A program made the position numbers and the translations under genes. Below are positions 26,056 through 34,307 of a stretch of DNA of 64,000 nucleotides, piece after piece. The number at the start of each line of letters is the position of its first letter. The first letter of the stretch is position 1. Under the pieces are notes generated by a model. That model worked only from the letters and a program-made list of their open reading frames with translations, was not told the DNA's origin and did no database searches. Source of the DNA: an uncultured Bacilli bacterium (lineage in GTDB: Bacteria; Bacillota_I; Bacilli_A; RF39; UBA660); NCBI GenBank assembly GCA_934096265.1, contig CAKOLI010000001.1, forward strand, positions 186,001-250,000, given 5' to 3'.

Positions 26056-26060
26056 TGTTT

Positions 26061-26090
26061 AAAAGTTATAGGGTTTCTTATAACTTTTTT
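26061..26090 (+). terminator. Terminator between the two M23 genes
   Basis: AAAAGTTATA at 26061-26070 pairs with TATAACTTTT at 26079-26088, with T to 26090. It makes the two paralogues separate transcription units; the second has an extended -10, TGTTATAAT, at 26132-26140. Confidence 0.75.
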
Positions 26091-26159
26091 GTATAATTTT
26101 GTTAAAAAAGTGATGAAATGTAGATAAAGTATGTTATAATTTATATAGAAGGTGATAGG

Positions 26160-27356
26160 ATGTTTAGAGAAGTTATAAGAGTGTTTTCTCATTTTGTTTG
26201 TGTATTTTTGTGTATGTTTATGTTTGTTTCTTTGGTAGATGCTCAAACTCTTAATGATATGTATAATGAGCTTAGTGAGCTTAAGAGGGAGCAGGCTTCT
26301 ATATCTTCTAAGAAACAGCTTACGGAAGGTGAGATAAATTCTTTAAATAATTCTATGATTGCGGCTAGTAATGAGATAGATAGGACAAGAAGTGAGGTGG
26401 AAAAAGCTAGTTTAGAGATTAAGAATAGTGAAGCAAAGATAGAAAGCAAGAAGGAGGAATCTAAGGAGCTTCTTAAGTTTTTGCAATTATCTACGGGAGA
26501 GAATGTTTATTTGGATTATGTGCTTGCTTCAGAGGATTATACTGATTTTGTATATAGATATTCTGTAGTTATGCAGCTTACTAGTTATAATGATTCTATG
26601 GTCTCTGAGTTAGAGAAGTTGATTAGTGATTTGGAAAGTAAGAAGTTGGAACTTGCTAAGAAGGAAAAGGAGTTACAAGTTAAGAGGAGTGAGCTTGCTA
26701 AGAAGAAGAGTTCTTTAAATGTTTCTTTATCAGAGATTAGAGAAGGGTATGTAGATATTAATGAGGAGATAGCTGCGTTAAATAAGAGTATTAGTTATTA
26801 TGAGAAATTAGGCTGTAAGAGGAATCAAGATGTTTCTAAGTGTAGTGCTCTACCTTATGCAGATGGGTTTAAGTATCCTCTTAAGTCAGGTCGTATTTCT
26901 AGTGGCTGGGGATGGAGAACGTATATTTTGAATGGTAGAAGTGTAACGGATTATCATTATGGTTATGATTTTGCGGGTGTTAATGAAGGGACTTTTGTTT
27001 ATGCGGTGGCACCTGGTAAGGTTATTGCTATTACGTATGCAAGTAAGTGTGGTGGTAATCAGGTGTCTATTGCACATAATGTTAATGGTAAGAATTATAC
27101 TTCTAAGTATGTTCATTTGTTATCTATAGATGTTTCTTATGGACAGGTTGTTAGTGACACTACGGTTATTGGTAAGGTGGGAGGTTATTCAACTTCTATA
27201 AGGCATGGGGGATATGATAGGTGTACTACGGGTACGCATCTTCATTTTGGTATTGCAGATGGTCATCGTAGTTCTGGGTTTGATGCCTATGCGTTTAATC
27301 CTATGAATATTTTTCCAAAGTTAACAGGACGTGGCAGTTCATTTAGTGCAAGATAG
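26160..27356 (+). CDS. M23 peptidase with coiled coil (EnvC/PcsB-like), copy 2
   Basis: A 398-residue paralogue of the preceding protein with the same layout: signal peptide (ending VDA-Q), coiled coil to about residue 215, LytM peptidase with HYGYD and GTHLHFG. The shared segments KFLQLSTGENVYLDYVL and EIREGYVDINEEIAALNKSI show direct descent from one duplication. The ATG follows AAGGTGATAGG. Own promoter and terminators on both sides indicate independent regulation. Both zinc motifs are intact, so neither copy is an evident regulator-only EnvC. Confidence 0.9.
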   Translation: MFREVIRVFSHFVCVFLCMFMFVSLVDAQTLNDMYNELSELKREQASISSKKQLTEGEINSLNNSMIAASNEIDRTRSEVEKASLEIKNSEAKIESKKEESKELLKFLQLSTGENVYLDYVLASEDYTDFVYRYSVVMQLTSYNDSMVSELEKLISDLESKKLELAKKEKELQVKRSELAKKKSSLNVSLSEIREGYVDINEEIAALNKSISYYEKLGCKRNQDVSKCSALPYADGFKYPLKSGRISSGWGWRTYILNGRSVTDYHYGYDFAGVNEGTFVYAVAPGKVIAITYASKCGGNQVSIAHNVNGKNYTSKYVHLLSIDVSYGQVVSDTTVIGKVGGYSTSIRHGGYDRCTTGTHLHFGIADGHRSSGFDAYAFNPMNIFPKLTGRGSSFSAR

Positions 27357-27380
27357 GTAGGATATGCCTATCTTGTTTTG
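27350..27380 (+). terminator. Terminator after the second M23 gene
   Basis: AAGATAGG at 27350-27357 pairs with CCTATCTT at 27367-27374; a short GTTTTG end follows. The stem overlaps the stop codon. Confidence 0.5.
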
Positions 27381-27391
27381 TAAGGAAGCTG

Positions 27392-29704
27392 GTGTTTAAG
27401 ATGAATGGTTTAACTAAAGAGGAAGTAAGGAAGAGAGTTCTTAGTAATAAGGTTAACTATAAGGTTAATTATTCTAGGAGTATTTTTGATATTTTAGTTA
27501 AAAATATTTGTACTTTGTTTAATCTTATTAATTTAATTTTGTTTGTTTTGGTTCTTACTACTGGGAGTTATTATAATTGTTTGTTTGCTTTAGTTATTGT
27601 TATTAATACGGTTATTGCGATTGTTGGGGAAGTTAGGGCTAAGTTAATTATTGATAGGTTAGATTTAAATTTTAATAATGATGTTACGGTTATTAGAGAT
27701 AGGAAAAGTATAAGTATTTCTTGTTATGATATTGTTATTGATGATGTTATTGTTCTTAAAAGTGGGGATACTGCTCCGGTTGACTGTGTTGTTTTAAATA
27801 GTAATATGTGTGAGGTAGATGAGAGTATTATTACTGGGGAAGATGTTAATGTTATTAAGAAGAAGAATGATAAGATTATGTCTGGTAGTATTATTGTGAG
27901 TGGTAGTGTTTATGCTAAGGTAGTTAGTGTTGGGAAGAGTAATTATGCTTCTTTACTTATAAAAAATGCTAAGAGTTTAGATAGTGGTGAGACTTATTTA
28001 CAAAGGTCTTTGAATAGGATTCTTAAGATTATTACGATACTTATAGTTCCTGTTATGCTTATGCTTTTTATAACTTCTTTTGTTATTAATAAATCTTCTT
28101 ATAATGAAGCTATTTTGTATACTACCGCGGGAATTATTGGTATGATACCTTCTGGACTTGTTCTTTTATCTAGTATTGCTTTATCTAATGGGGTAATTAA
28201 TCTTGCAAAGAAGAATGTTGTAGTACAGAAGTTAAATGGTATAGAGGCTCTTGCATCTGTTGATGTTCTTTGTCTTGATAAGACGGGGACGATTACTTCA
28301 GGACAGATGGAGGTTTTTCGGGTTATTAATAAGAGTGATGAGGATGTTTCTAATATTATTAAGAATATGATTAGTAATAATATTTATAATCAGACTGATA
28401 TGGCTCTTGATAGGTATTTTAAGTTAAGTAGTAAGTTAGACATTGTTAAGTATGTGCCATTTTCTTCTTATAGGAAGTATAGTATGGTTAGTATTTTAAA
28501 TAAGGGTACTTATGGGCTTGGCGCTTTGGAGTATATGATTAGTGGAGCTTGTTATGATGAAGAGGTAGTTGGGTATATTAATGATGGTTATAGGGTGCTT
28601 ACTCTTGTGCATTCTTCTTCTTATACTGATAGTCAGAAGATACCTTCTTCTTCTTCTATAATTTGTTATATTATTTTAAAGGATTGTATTAGGCCTAATG
28701 TTAAGGATACTTTAGGGTTCTTTAAAGAGCAAGGTGTTAGGATAAAGATTATTTCTGGGGATTCTTCTTTGACTGTTTCTAATATTATGAAGCAGGTTGG
28801 TAGTTTGGATTATAAGAAGTGTGTTGATTGTAGTAATATGTCTTCTTCTTCTTTGCTTTCTTATGTAGATGATGATTATTTTATATTTGCTAGATGTAAT
28901 CCTTATCAAAAGAGGTTGATTATAAATAGGTTAAAGGATAATAATACTGTAGGAATGATTGGAGATGGGGTTAATGATATATTAGCTTTGAAGGAAGCAG
29001 ATTGTTCTATTTCTCTTACTAGTAATAGTAATGCTTCAAAGAGTGTTTCTCAGATGGTTCTTTGTGATAATGATTTTGATAGTTTGCCTAGTATTGTTAA
29101 TGAAGGTAGGAGGGTTATTAATAATATAGAGAGGGTATCTAGTTTGTATTTAGTTAAAACTATATATTCTTGTTTGCTTTCTATTTTATGTATAATACTT
29201 AGAATGGATTATCCTTTTTATCCTGTGCATCTTACATTAATTAGCAGTGTATGTGTAGGGTTACCTAGTTTGTTTCTTACATTAATTAAAGATTATCGTA
29301 AGGTAAGTAGAGATTTTATTAGGAATTCGTTTAAGTTAGCAACTTCAGGTGGAATATCTGTAGTTATTAATGTTCTTTTGATAGTTTTATTAAGTAAGTA
29401 TATGAATAGATCTTTTAGTGATTATCAAATGTTAATAGTATGTCTTACTGGGTTTATTAATTTATTTCTTTTATATCGTAGGAGTAAGCCACTTAATGTT
29501 GTTAAAGGTGTTATATTTGGTAGTTCTTTGTTTTTGTTTGTTATGTTGCTTATATGTTTTAAGGATTTGTTTTTTGTAGGTGGTTTTAGTTTTTCTATGT
29601 GGGTGATTTTATTTTTATTAATTATTTTAGATGTAGTATTTATTTATTTGATAGAGAAGGTATATGTAAAGATATTATATAGGAAGGATGATGTTAATGG
29701 ATAA
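27392..29704 (+). CDS. Cation-transporting P-type ATPase (CtpE/Exp7-like)
   Basis: A 770-residue P-type ATPase. Visible parts are the actuator motif TGED near residue 148, the phosphorylation motif DKTGTIT at 295-301, the nucleotide domain and the hinge GDGVNDILALKEAD near 525. The M4 segment reads IPSGLVLLSSIALS followed by VQKLNGIEALASVDVLCLDKTGT, an arrangement typical of the CtpE/Exp7 group of Ca2+-related pumps, but with PSGL instead of PEGL, so a metal-binding Glu is lost. Ca2+ or another cation is therefore uncertain. GTG 27392 is five bases after AAGGA; ATG 27401 is the alternative. Its 3' end overlaps ligA by eight bases. Confidence 0.82.
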   Translation: MFKMNGLTKEEVRKRVLSNKVNYKVNYSRSIFDILVKNICTLFNLINLILFVLVLTTGSYYNCLFALVIVINTVIAIVGEVRAKLIIDRLDLNFNNDVTVIRDRKSISISCYDIVIDDVIVLKSGDTAPVDCVVLNSNMCEVDESIITGEDVNVIKKKNDKIMSGSIIVSGSVYAKVVSVGKSNYASLLIKNAKSLDSGETYLQRSLNRILKIITILIVPVMLMLFITSFVINKSSYNEAILYTTAGIIGMIPSGLVLLSSIALSNGVINLAKKNVVVQKLNGIEALASVDVLCLDKTGTITSGQMEVFRVINKSDEDVSNIIKNMISNNIYNQTDMALDRYFKLSSKLDIVKYVPFSSYRKYSMVSILNKGTYGLGALEYMISGACYDEEVVGYINDGYRVLTLVHSSSYTDSQKIPSSSSIICYIILKDCIRPNVKDTLGFFKEQGVRIKIISGDSSLTVSNIMKQVGSLDYKKCVDCSNMSSSSLLSYVDDDYFIFARCNPYQKRLIINRLKDNNTVGMIGDGVNDILALKEADCSISLTSNSNASKSVSQMVLCDNDFDSLPSIVNEGRRVINNIERVSSLYLVKTIYSCLLSILCIILRMDYPFYPVHLTLISSVCVGLPSLFLTLIKDYRKVSRDFIRNSFKLATSGGISVVINVLLIVLLSKYMNRSFSDYQMLIVCLTGFINLFLLYRRSKPLNVVKGVIFGSSLFLFVMLLICFKDLFFVGGFSFSMWVILFLLIILDVVFIYLIEKVYVKILYRKDDVNG

Positions 29705-31685
29705 GATAGAAAGTAGGATTTTATATCTTACAAATATTTTGAATAAGGCTAATTATGAGTATCATGTTTTGGATAATCCTACGATACCTGATTATGAGTA
29801 TGATAATTATTTGAGGGAGCTTTATGATTTGGAAGAGAAGTATCCTAATTATGCTAAGGATGATTCTCCTACTAAGAAGATTGGTGGGGAGGTAATTAGT
29901 TCATTTAAGAAGATTAAGCATGATAAGCCTATGATGAGTTTGTCTAATGTGTTTAATGAGGATGAAGTTAGGGCAATGGATGCTAGGATAAGGAAGGAAG
30001 TTAGTAATGTTTCTTATGTTTGTGAACTAAAGATAGATGGTCTTAGTGTTAGTCTTAAGTATAAAAATGGTAAGCTTTTTAGTGGAGCTACTAGAGGGGA
30101 TGGTTTTGTTGGAGAAGATATTACTCATAATGTTAAGACGATTAAGTCGATACCTCTTAGGCTTAATCGTGATATAGATATTGAAGTACGTGGTGAGATA
30201 TTTATGAGTAAGAGTGTTTTAAGTAAGTTAAATGAAAGTAGAGTTTTAAAGAAAGAGGAGCCTTTTAAGAATGCTAGGAATGCCGCGGCGGGGAGTATTA
30301 GGCAGTTAGATAGTAATATAGCTAGGGAAAGGAATTTAGATGCTTTTATTTATCATTTGCCTAATCCAGAGGATTTTGATATTAAGACGCATTATGAAGC
30401 TTTGCAATTTCTTAAGGAACTTGGTTTTAAGACTAATCCTAATAATAGGTATGTAGAAGATGTTTCTGCGGTTATTGAATATATAAATGAGAAAGAGAAA
30501 AATAGGAGTAAGATACCTTATGATATAGATGGTGTGGTAATTAAGCTTAATGATATTGCTTCTCAGTTAAAGTTAGGATTTACTGCTAGGTATCCTAAGT
30601 GGGCATGTGCATATAAGTTTAAAGAACAAGAAGTTATTACTAAGCTTAAGGATATAATTTTTACAGTAGGTAGAACTGGTCAGGTAACTCCAAATGCTAT
30701 TTTAGAGCCTGTTATTGTTATGGGATCAATGATATCTAAGACTACTTTGCATAATGAAGATTTTGTAATTGATAAAGATATTATGATAGGAGATACGGTA
30801 TATATTAAGAAGGCAGGAGATGTTATTCCAGAGGTAGTTGGAGTACTTAAGGAAAGAAGAGATGGTACTTGTAAGAAGTTTGTGATGACTGATGTATGTC
30901 CTATATGTGGTAGTAAGCTAGTTAAAAAGAGTACGGAGTCTGCCTATTATTGTGTTAATCCTTTGTGTGATGCTAAGAATATAGAAGGGTTAATACATTA
31001 TGCATCAAGAAATGCAATGAATTTAACGGGTTTTGGTGATAGAATTGTTGAAGATTTTTATAATATGGGTTATTTAAGAAGTGTATGTGATTATTATACT
31101 TTGAAAAATAAGAAAGAAGAATTGAAGTTACTTGAGGGGTTTGGAGAGAAGAGTATTAATAATTTGCTTTTAGAGGTAGAAAATAGTAAGAGTAATTCTT
31201 TAGAGAGGTTGTTGTTTGGTCTTGGTATTAGGTATGTTGGTAGTAAGACGGCTAAGATACTTGCTAAGAATTATAGAAATATAGATAATTTGATGAATGC
31301 TAGTTATTTAGAACTACTTAATATATATGATGTAGGGGATGTTATTGGCAAGAGTGTTTATGAGTATTTTAAGAATGAAGATAATAAGGCTTTGATTTCT
31401 AAATTAAAGGAATTTGGTGTTAATATGGAATATCTTGGTAGTGAGGTAGTGGATGATAATTTTGCTAATAAGACTTTTGTTCTTACTGGAAGCCTTTCTA
31501 ATATTACTAGAGATGAGGCTACTAATATTATTGAGTCAAGAGGTGGAAAAACATCTACTTCTGTTAGTAAGAAGACGGATGTTGTTATTGCGGGAGCAGA
31601 TGCTGGTAGTAAGTATGATAAAGCTATTAGTTTGGGTATAACGATTTGGAGTGAAGAAGAGTTTCTAGATAAAATTGAATCTTAA
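29697..31685 (+). CDS. ligA: NAD-dependent DNA ligase
   Basis: A 662-residue replicative ligase. ATG 29697 is chosen because AGGAAGG (29681-29687) would overlap the upstream in-frame ATGs. Domains in order: Ia NAD-binding (YYxxD-like YEYDNYL), adenylation domain with the nucleophile in CELKIDGLS, OB-fold, a four-cysteine zinc finger (CPICG ... CVNPLCDAKN), helix-hairpin-helix (GFGEKSINN, GIRYVG) and a C-terminal BRCT domain (FVLTGSLSNITRDEA). All key residues appear intact. The start lies within the ATPase gene end, but it is followed by a separate promoter for recD2. Confidence 0.96.
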   Translation: MDKIESRILYLTNILNKANYEYHVLDNPTIPDYEYDNYLRELYDLEEKYPNYAKDDSPTKKIGGEVISSFKKIKHDKPMMSLSNVFNEDEVRAMDARIRKEVSNVSYVCELKIDGLSVSLKYKNGKLFSGATRGDGFVGEDITHNVKTIKSIPLRLNRDIDIEVRGEIFMSKSVLSKLNESRVLKKEEPFKNARNAAAGSIRQLDSNIARERNLDAFIYHLPNPEDFDIKTHYEALQFLKELGFKTNPNNRYVEDVSAVIEYINEKEKNRSKIPYDIDGVVIKLNDIASQLKLGFTARYPKWACAYKFKEQEVITKLKDIIFTVGRTGQVTPNAILEPVIVMGSMISKTTLHNEDFVIDKDIMIGDTVYIKKAGDVIPEVVGVLKERRDGTCKKFVMTDVCPICGSKLVKKSTESAYYCVNPLCDAKNIEGLIHYASRNAMNLTGFGDRIVEDFYNMGYLRSVCDYYTLKNKKEELKLLEGFGEKSINNLLLEVENSKSNSLERLLFGLGIRYVGSKTAKILAKNYRNIDNLMNASYLELLNIYDVGDVIGKSVYEYFKNEDNKALISKLKEFGVNMEYLGSEVVDDNFANKTFVLTGSLSNITRDEATNIIESRGGKTSTSVSKKTDVVIAGADAGSKYDKAISLGITIWSEEEFLDKIES

Positions 31686-31705
31686 TTTAGAAGAGGGTAG
31701 ATGAG

Positions 31706-31734
31706 TTGACATAGGGTTTTCCTTTTGGTATTAT
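31706..31734 (+). promoter_or_regulatory. Promoter of recD2
   Basis: A consensus TTGACA at 31706-31711 and TATTAT at 31729-31734 with a 17-base spacer, in the 76-base gap between ligA and the helicase gene. Confidence 0.6.
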
Positions 31735-31761
31735 AAGGTATGTTGTAAGAAGGTGTATGGT

Positions 31762-33969
31762 ATGAAGATATACATTAAGGGAACTATTAGTACTATTATA
31801 TATAATAATGAGTCAAATGGTTATACTGTTGGGATATTTAGAATTAAAGAGACTAATAGTGATGATCCTTCCGTAAAGGGGAGTATTAGTTTTGTTGGGA
31901 TATTTCATGAGTTAAGAGAGAAGACTAATTATATATTTTATGGAAATACTAAGGTTCATCCTAAGTATGGGTTTCAATTTGAAGTAAATGAATATGAGGT
32001 GGTAAAGCCTTCGGAGAAAGAAGAGATTATTTCTTTTTTATCTAGTGAACTTTTTCCTATAGGAGAGAAAACTGCAGAGGCAATATATAAAAAGCTTGGT
32101 GATAATGCTATTTCTAAGATACTTGATGATAAGAATGTGCTTGTTTCAATACCTAGATTAAAGGAGGGTAAGATAAATAAAATTTATGAGATACTTAAGG
32201 AGTATCAAGATAGTAATACTATAATTATAAAGATGACTGAGCTTGGCTTTACTTTGAGGCAGGCACTTTCTATATATGCTAAATATAAAAATAGTACGTT
32301 AGATATTATTAATGATAATATATATTTGTTACTTGATAGTTTTGATATACCTTTTATTACTATAGATGATATTGCTTTAAATATGGGGATTGGTAGTGAT
32401 GATGAGAGAAGGTTGCTTGCTTTAATTATATATATTATTTCTAATATTTGTTTTAGTATAGGGAGTACTTATGTTATGTATGATGAGGTTATGCATGAAT
32501 TAAATAAATATGTAGATAATATTAGTGATGATGAGGTAGAGTATTTGTTTATTAAGTTAACTAGGTTAGGGAAACTTAAGATAGAAAATGGAAGGTATTA
32601 TCTTGCTTCTTTTTATAATGCTGAGCATTATATTGCTAAGAGAATATATGAGATTAATAATGAAGATAAGGCTTATGATGTTAAGAAGATAGAGGGCTAT
32701 ATTAAGAAGTTAGAGAGTGATATTGGTATTAAGTATGATGATAAGCAAAAGGATGCAATACTTACTTCTATTATGAATAATTTTACGGTTATTACTGGTG
32801 GGCCTGGTACTGGGAAGACTACTATTATTAAGTGTATTGTTAGTATTTTGAAGGATGTTTTAAAGGTAAGAGAGGAAGACATTGCACTGCTTTCTCCTAC
32901 TGGGAGAGCTTCTAAGAGGATGAGTGAATCTGTTTTGATGCCTTGTTGTACTATTCATAGGTATTTGAAGTGGGATATGGATAGTAACTCTTTTAGTGTT
33001 AATGAGTATAATCCTAGTAGAGAGAGTTATATTATTGTAGATGAGGTTAGTATGGTAGATACTCTTCTTATGGAGAGTTTGTTAAAGGGTTTAAAAAGGG
33101 ATGTTAAGATAATATTAGTAGGAGATTATAATCAGCTTCCTAGTGTTAGGGAAGGTCAGGTTTTGAAAGATATTATTGATAGTGGTGTTGTTAATGTTAT
33201 TACTTTAAATTCTTTATATAGGCAGAATGAGAATTCTTATATTGTAGAACTTGCTTATTCTGTTAAGAATAGGGATATTAGTGATGATTTTGCTTTAAAG
33301 AAGGATGATTATAATTTTATAGAGGTAAGTAGTAAGGATGTTAATGATGTTATTGTTAAGTTAGCTTCTTTAGCAATAGAAAAGGGTTATGATGATAGTA
33401 GGATACAGATACTAGCTCCTATGTATAAGGGAGAATGTGGGATAGATGTTTTGAATGCTTCACTTATGGAGTTGTTTAATCCTCCTAGTTATAGTAAGAA
33501 GGAGATAAGGATAGGAGATATTACTTATCGTGTTGGTGATAAGGTGTTACAGCTTGTTAATGATACTGAGGATAATGTTTATAATGGAGATATTGGTTAT
33601 GTTGTTGATATTGTTTCTTCTAAGCATTCTTCTTCTAAGAAAAATGAGATACATGTTGATTTTTATGGTAATACGGTAGTGTATACGCCTTCTAAGTTTG
33701 TTAATATTACGCATGGGTATGCGATTAGTATTCATAAGTCACAGGGTAGTGAGTTTGACATGGTTATTATGCCCATTGTTAAATCTTTTAAGAGGATGTT
33801 ATATAATAAGCTTATATATACTGGTATTACTAGAGCTAAGAAGTCTTTGATATTGGTAGGAGATAAGAGTAGTTTTTTGTATGGTGTTAATAATAATATT
33901 TTTTCTAGTAGGAGGACTTCTTTAGTGGATTTGTTAGTTAATATGTATAGTAATAAGAAAAGTGGTTAG
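31762..33969 (+). CDS. recD2: RecD2-like ATP-dependent DNA helicase
   Basis: A 735-residue superfamily 1B 5'-3' helicase of the RecD2 type (no RecBC partner in sight). It has an N-terminal OB-like part (GYTVGIFRIKE), helix-hairpin-helix region, Walker A GGPGTGKTT near residue 348, Walker B IVDEVSMVD near 428, GDYNQLPSV near 455, then motif V-VI HGYAISIHKSQGSEFD and YTGITRAKK near the end. ATG 31762 is chosen because AAGAAGGTG lies just upstream; GTG 31753 is inside that site. Length is typical. Likely role: replication-fork or mismatch-linked DNA repair. Confidence 0.92.
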   Translation: MKIYIKGTISTIIYNNESNGYTVGIFRIKETNSDDPSVKGSISFVGIFHELREKTNYIFYGNTKVHPKYGFQFEVNEYEVVKPSEKEEIISFLSSELFPIGEKTAEAIYKKLGDNAISKILDDKNVLVSIPRLKEGKINKIYEILKEYQDSNTIIIKMTELGFTLRQALSIYAKYKNSTLDIINDNIYLLLDSFDIPFITIDDIALNMGIGSDDERRLLALIIYIISNICFSIGSTYVMYDEVMHELNKYVDNISDDEVEYLFIKLTRLGKLKIENGRYYLASFYNAEHYIAKRIYEINNEDKAYDVKKIEGYIKKLESDIGIKYDDKQKDAILTSIMNNFTVITGGPGTGKTTIIKCIVSILKDVLKVREEDIALLSPTGRASKRMSESVLMPCCTIHRYLKWDMDSNSFSVNEYNPSRESYIIVDEVSMVDTLLMESLLKGLKRDVKIILVGDYNQLPSVREGQVLKDIIDSGVVNVITLNSLYRQNENSYIVELAYSVKNRDISDDFALKKDDYNFIEVSSKDVNDVIVKLASLAIEKGYDDSRIQILAPMYKGECGIDVLNASLMELFNPPSYSKKEIRIGDITYRVGDKVLQLVNDTEDNVYNGDIGYVVDIVSSKHSSSKKNEIHVDFYGNTVVYTPSKFVNITHGYAISIHKSQGSEFDMVIMPIVKSFKRMLYNKLIYTGITRAKKSLILVGDKSSFLYGVNNNIFSSRRTSLVDLLVNMYSNKKSG

Positions 33970-34022
33970 AATATTTAATGGTACTAAAGTACCCATCTTA
34001 TTTTTTAGGTAGGAGTGATTTT

Positions 34023-34169
34023 ATGAAAAAGGGTATGTGTCTTGTGCTTACTACAGGTATGGGGATACTTCTTTATACGCAGATTAAGAATGGTAATATG
34101 AAGAAGTTAATTGAGAAGTGTAAGAATACAGAGTTAAAAGTAGTAAGTGAACTAGAAAATATGATGTAA
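34023..34169 (+). CDS. Small one-helix membrane protein
   Basis: A 48-residue protein starting at ATG 34023, seven bases after AGGAG. It has one short hydrophobic segment (MCLVLTTGMGILLYTQI) and a charged helical tail. A hairpin GGTAC-TAAA-GTACC with following T's lies just upstream (33981 onward), so it may form its own unit or be attenuated. Function unknown. A very stable terminator overlaps its stop codon. Confidence 0.55.
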   Translation: MKKGMCLVLTTGMGILLYTQIKNGNMKKLIEKCKNTELKVVSELENMM

Positions 34170-34209
34170 TAAATAAGAGTCCTTTTTGGGGCTTTTATTT
34201 ATTTTTTTA
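34168..34209 (+). terminator. Strong terminator before the FGE-like genes
   Basis: Fifteen bases from 34168 (AATAAATAAGAGTCC) pair without interruption to 34189-34203 including two G-T pairs, followed by T's to 34208. It isolates the following surface-protein genes. Confidence 0.8.
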
Positions 34210-34307
34210 TTTAAAATATTGCTAAATTTGTTTAATTATGATATTATTTATATATAGAGTAGCAAGAGTAGTTTTTGTGTACGTATTTAGAGAGGATTAT
34301 GGTATTT

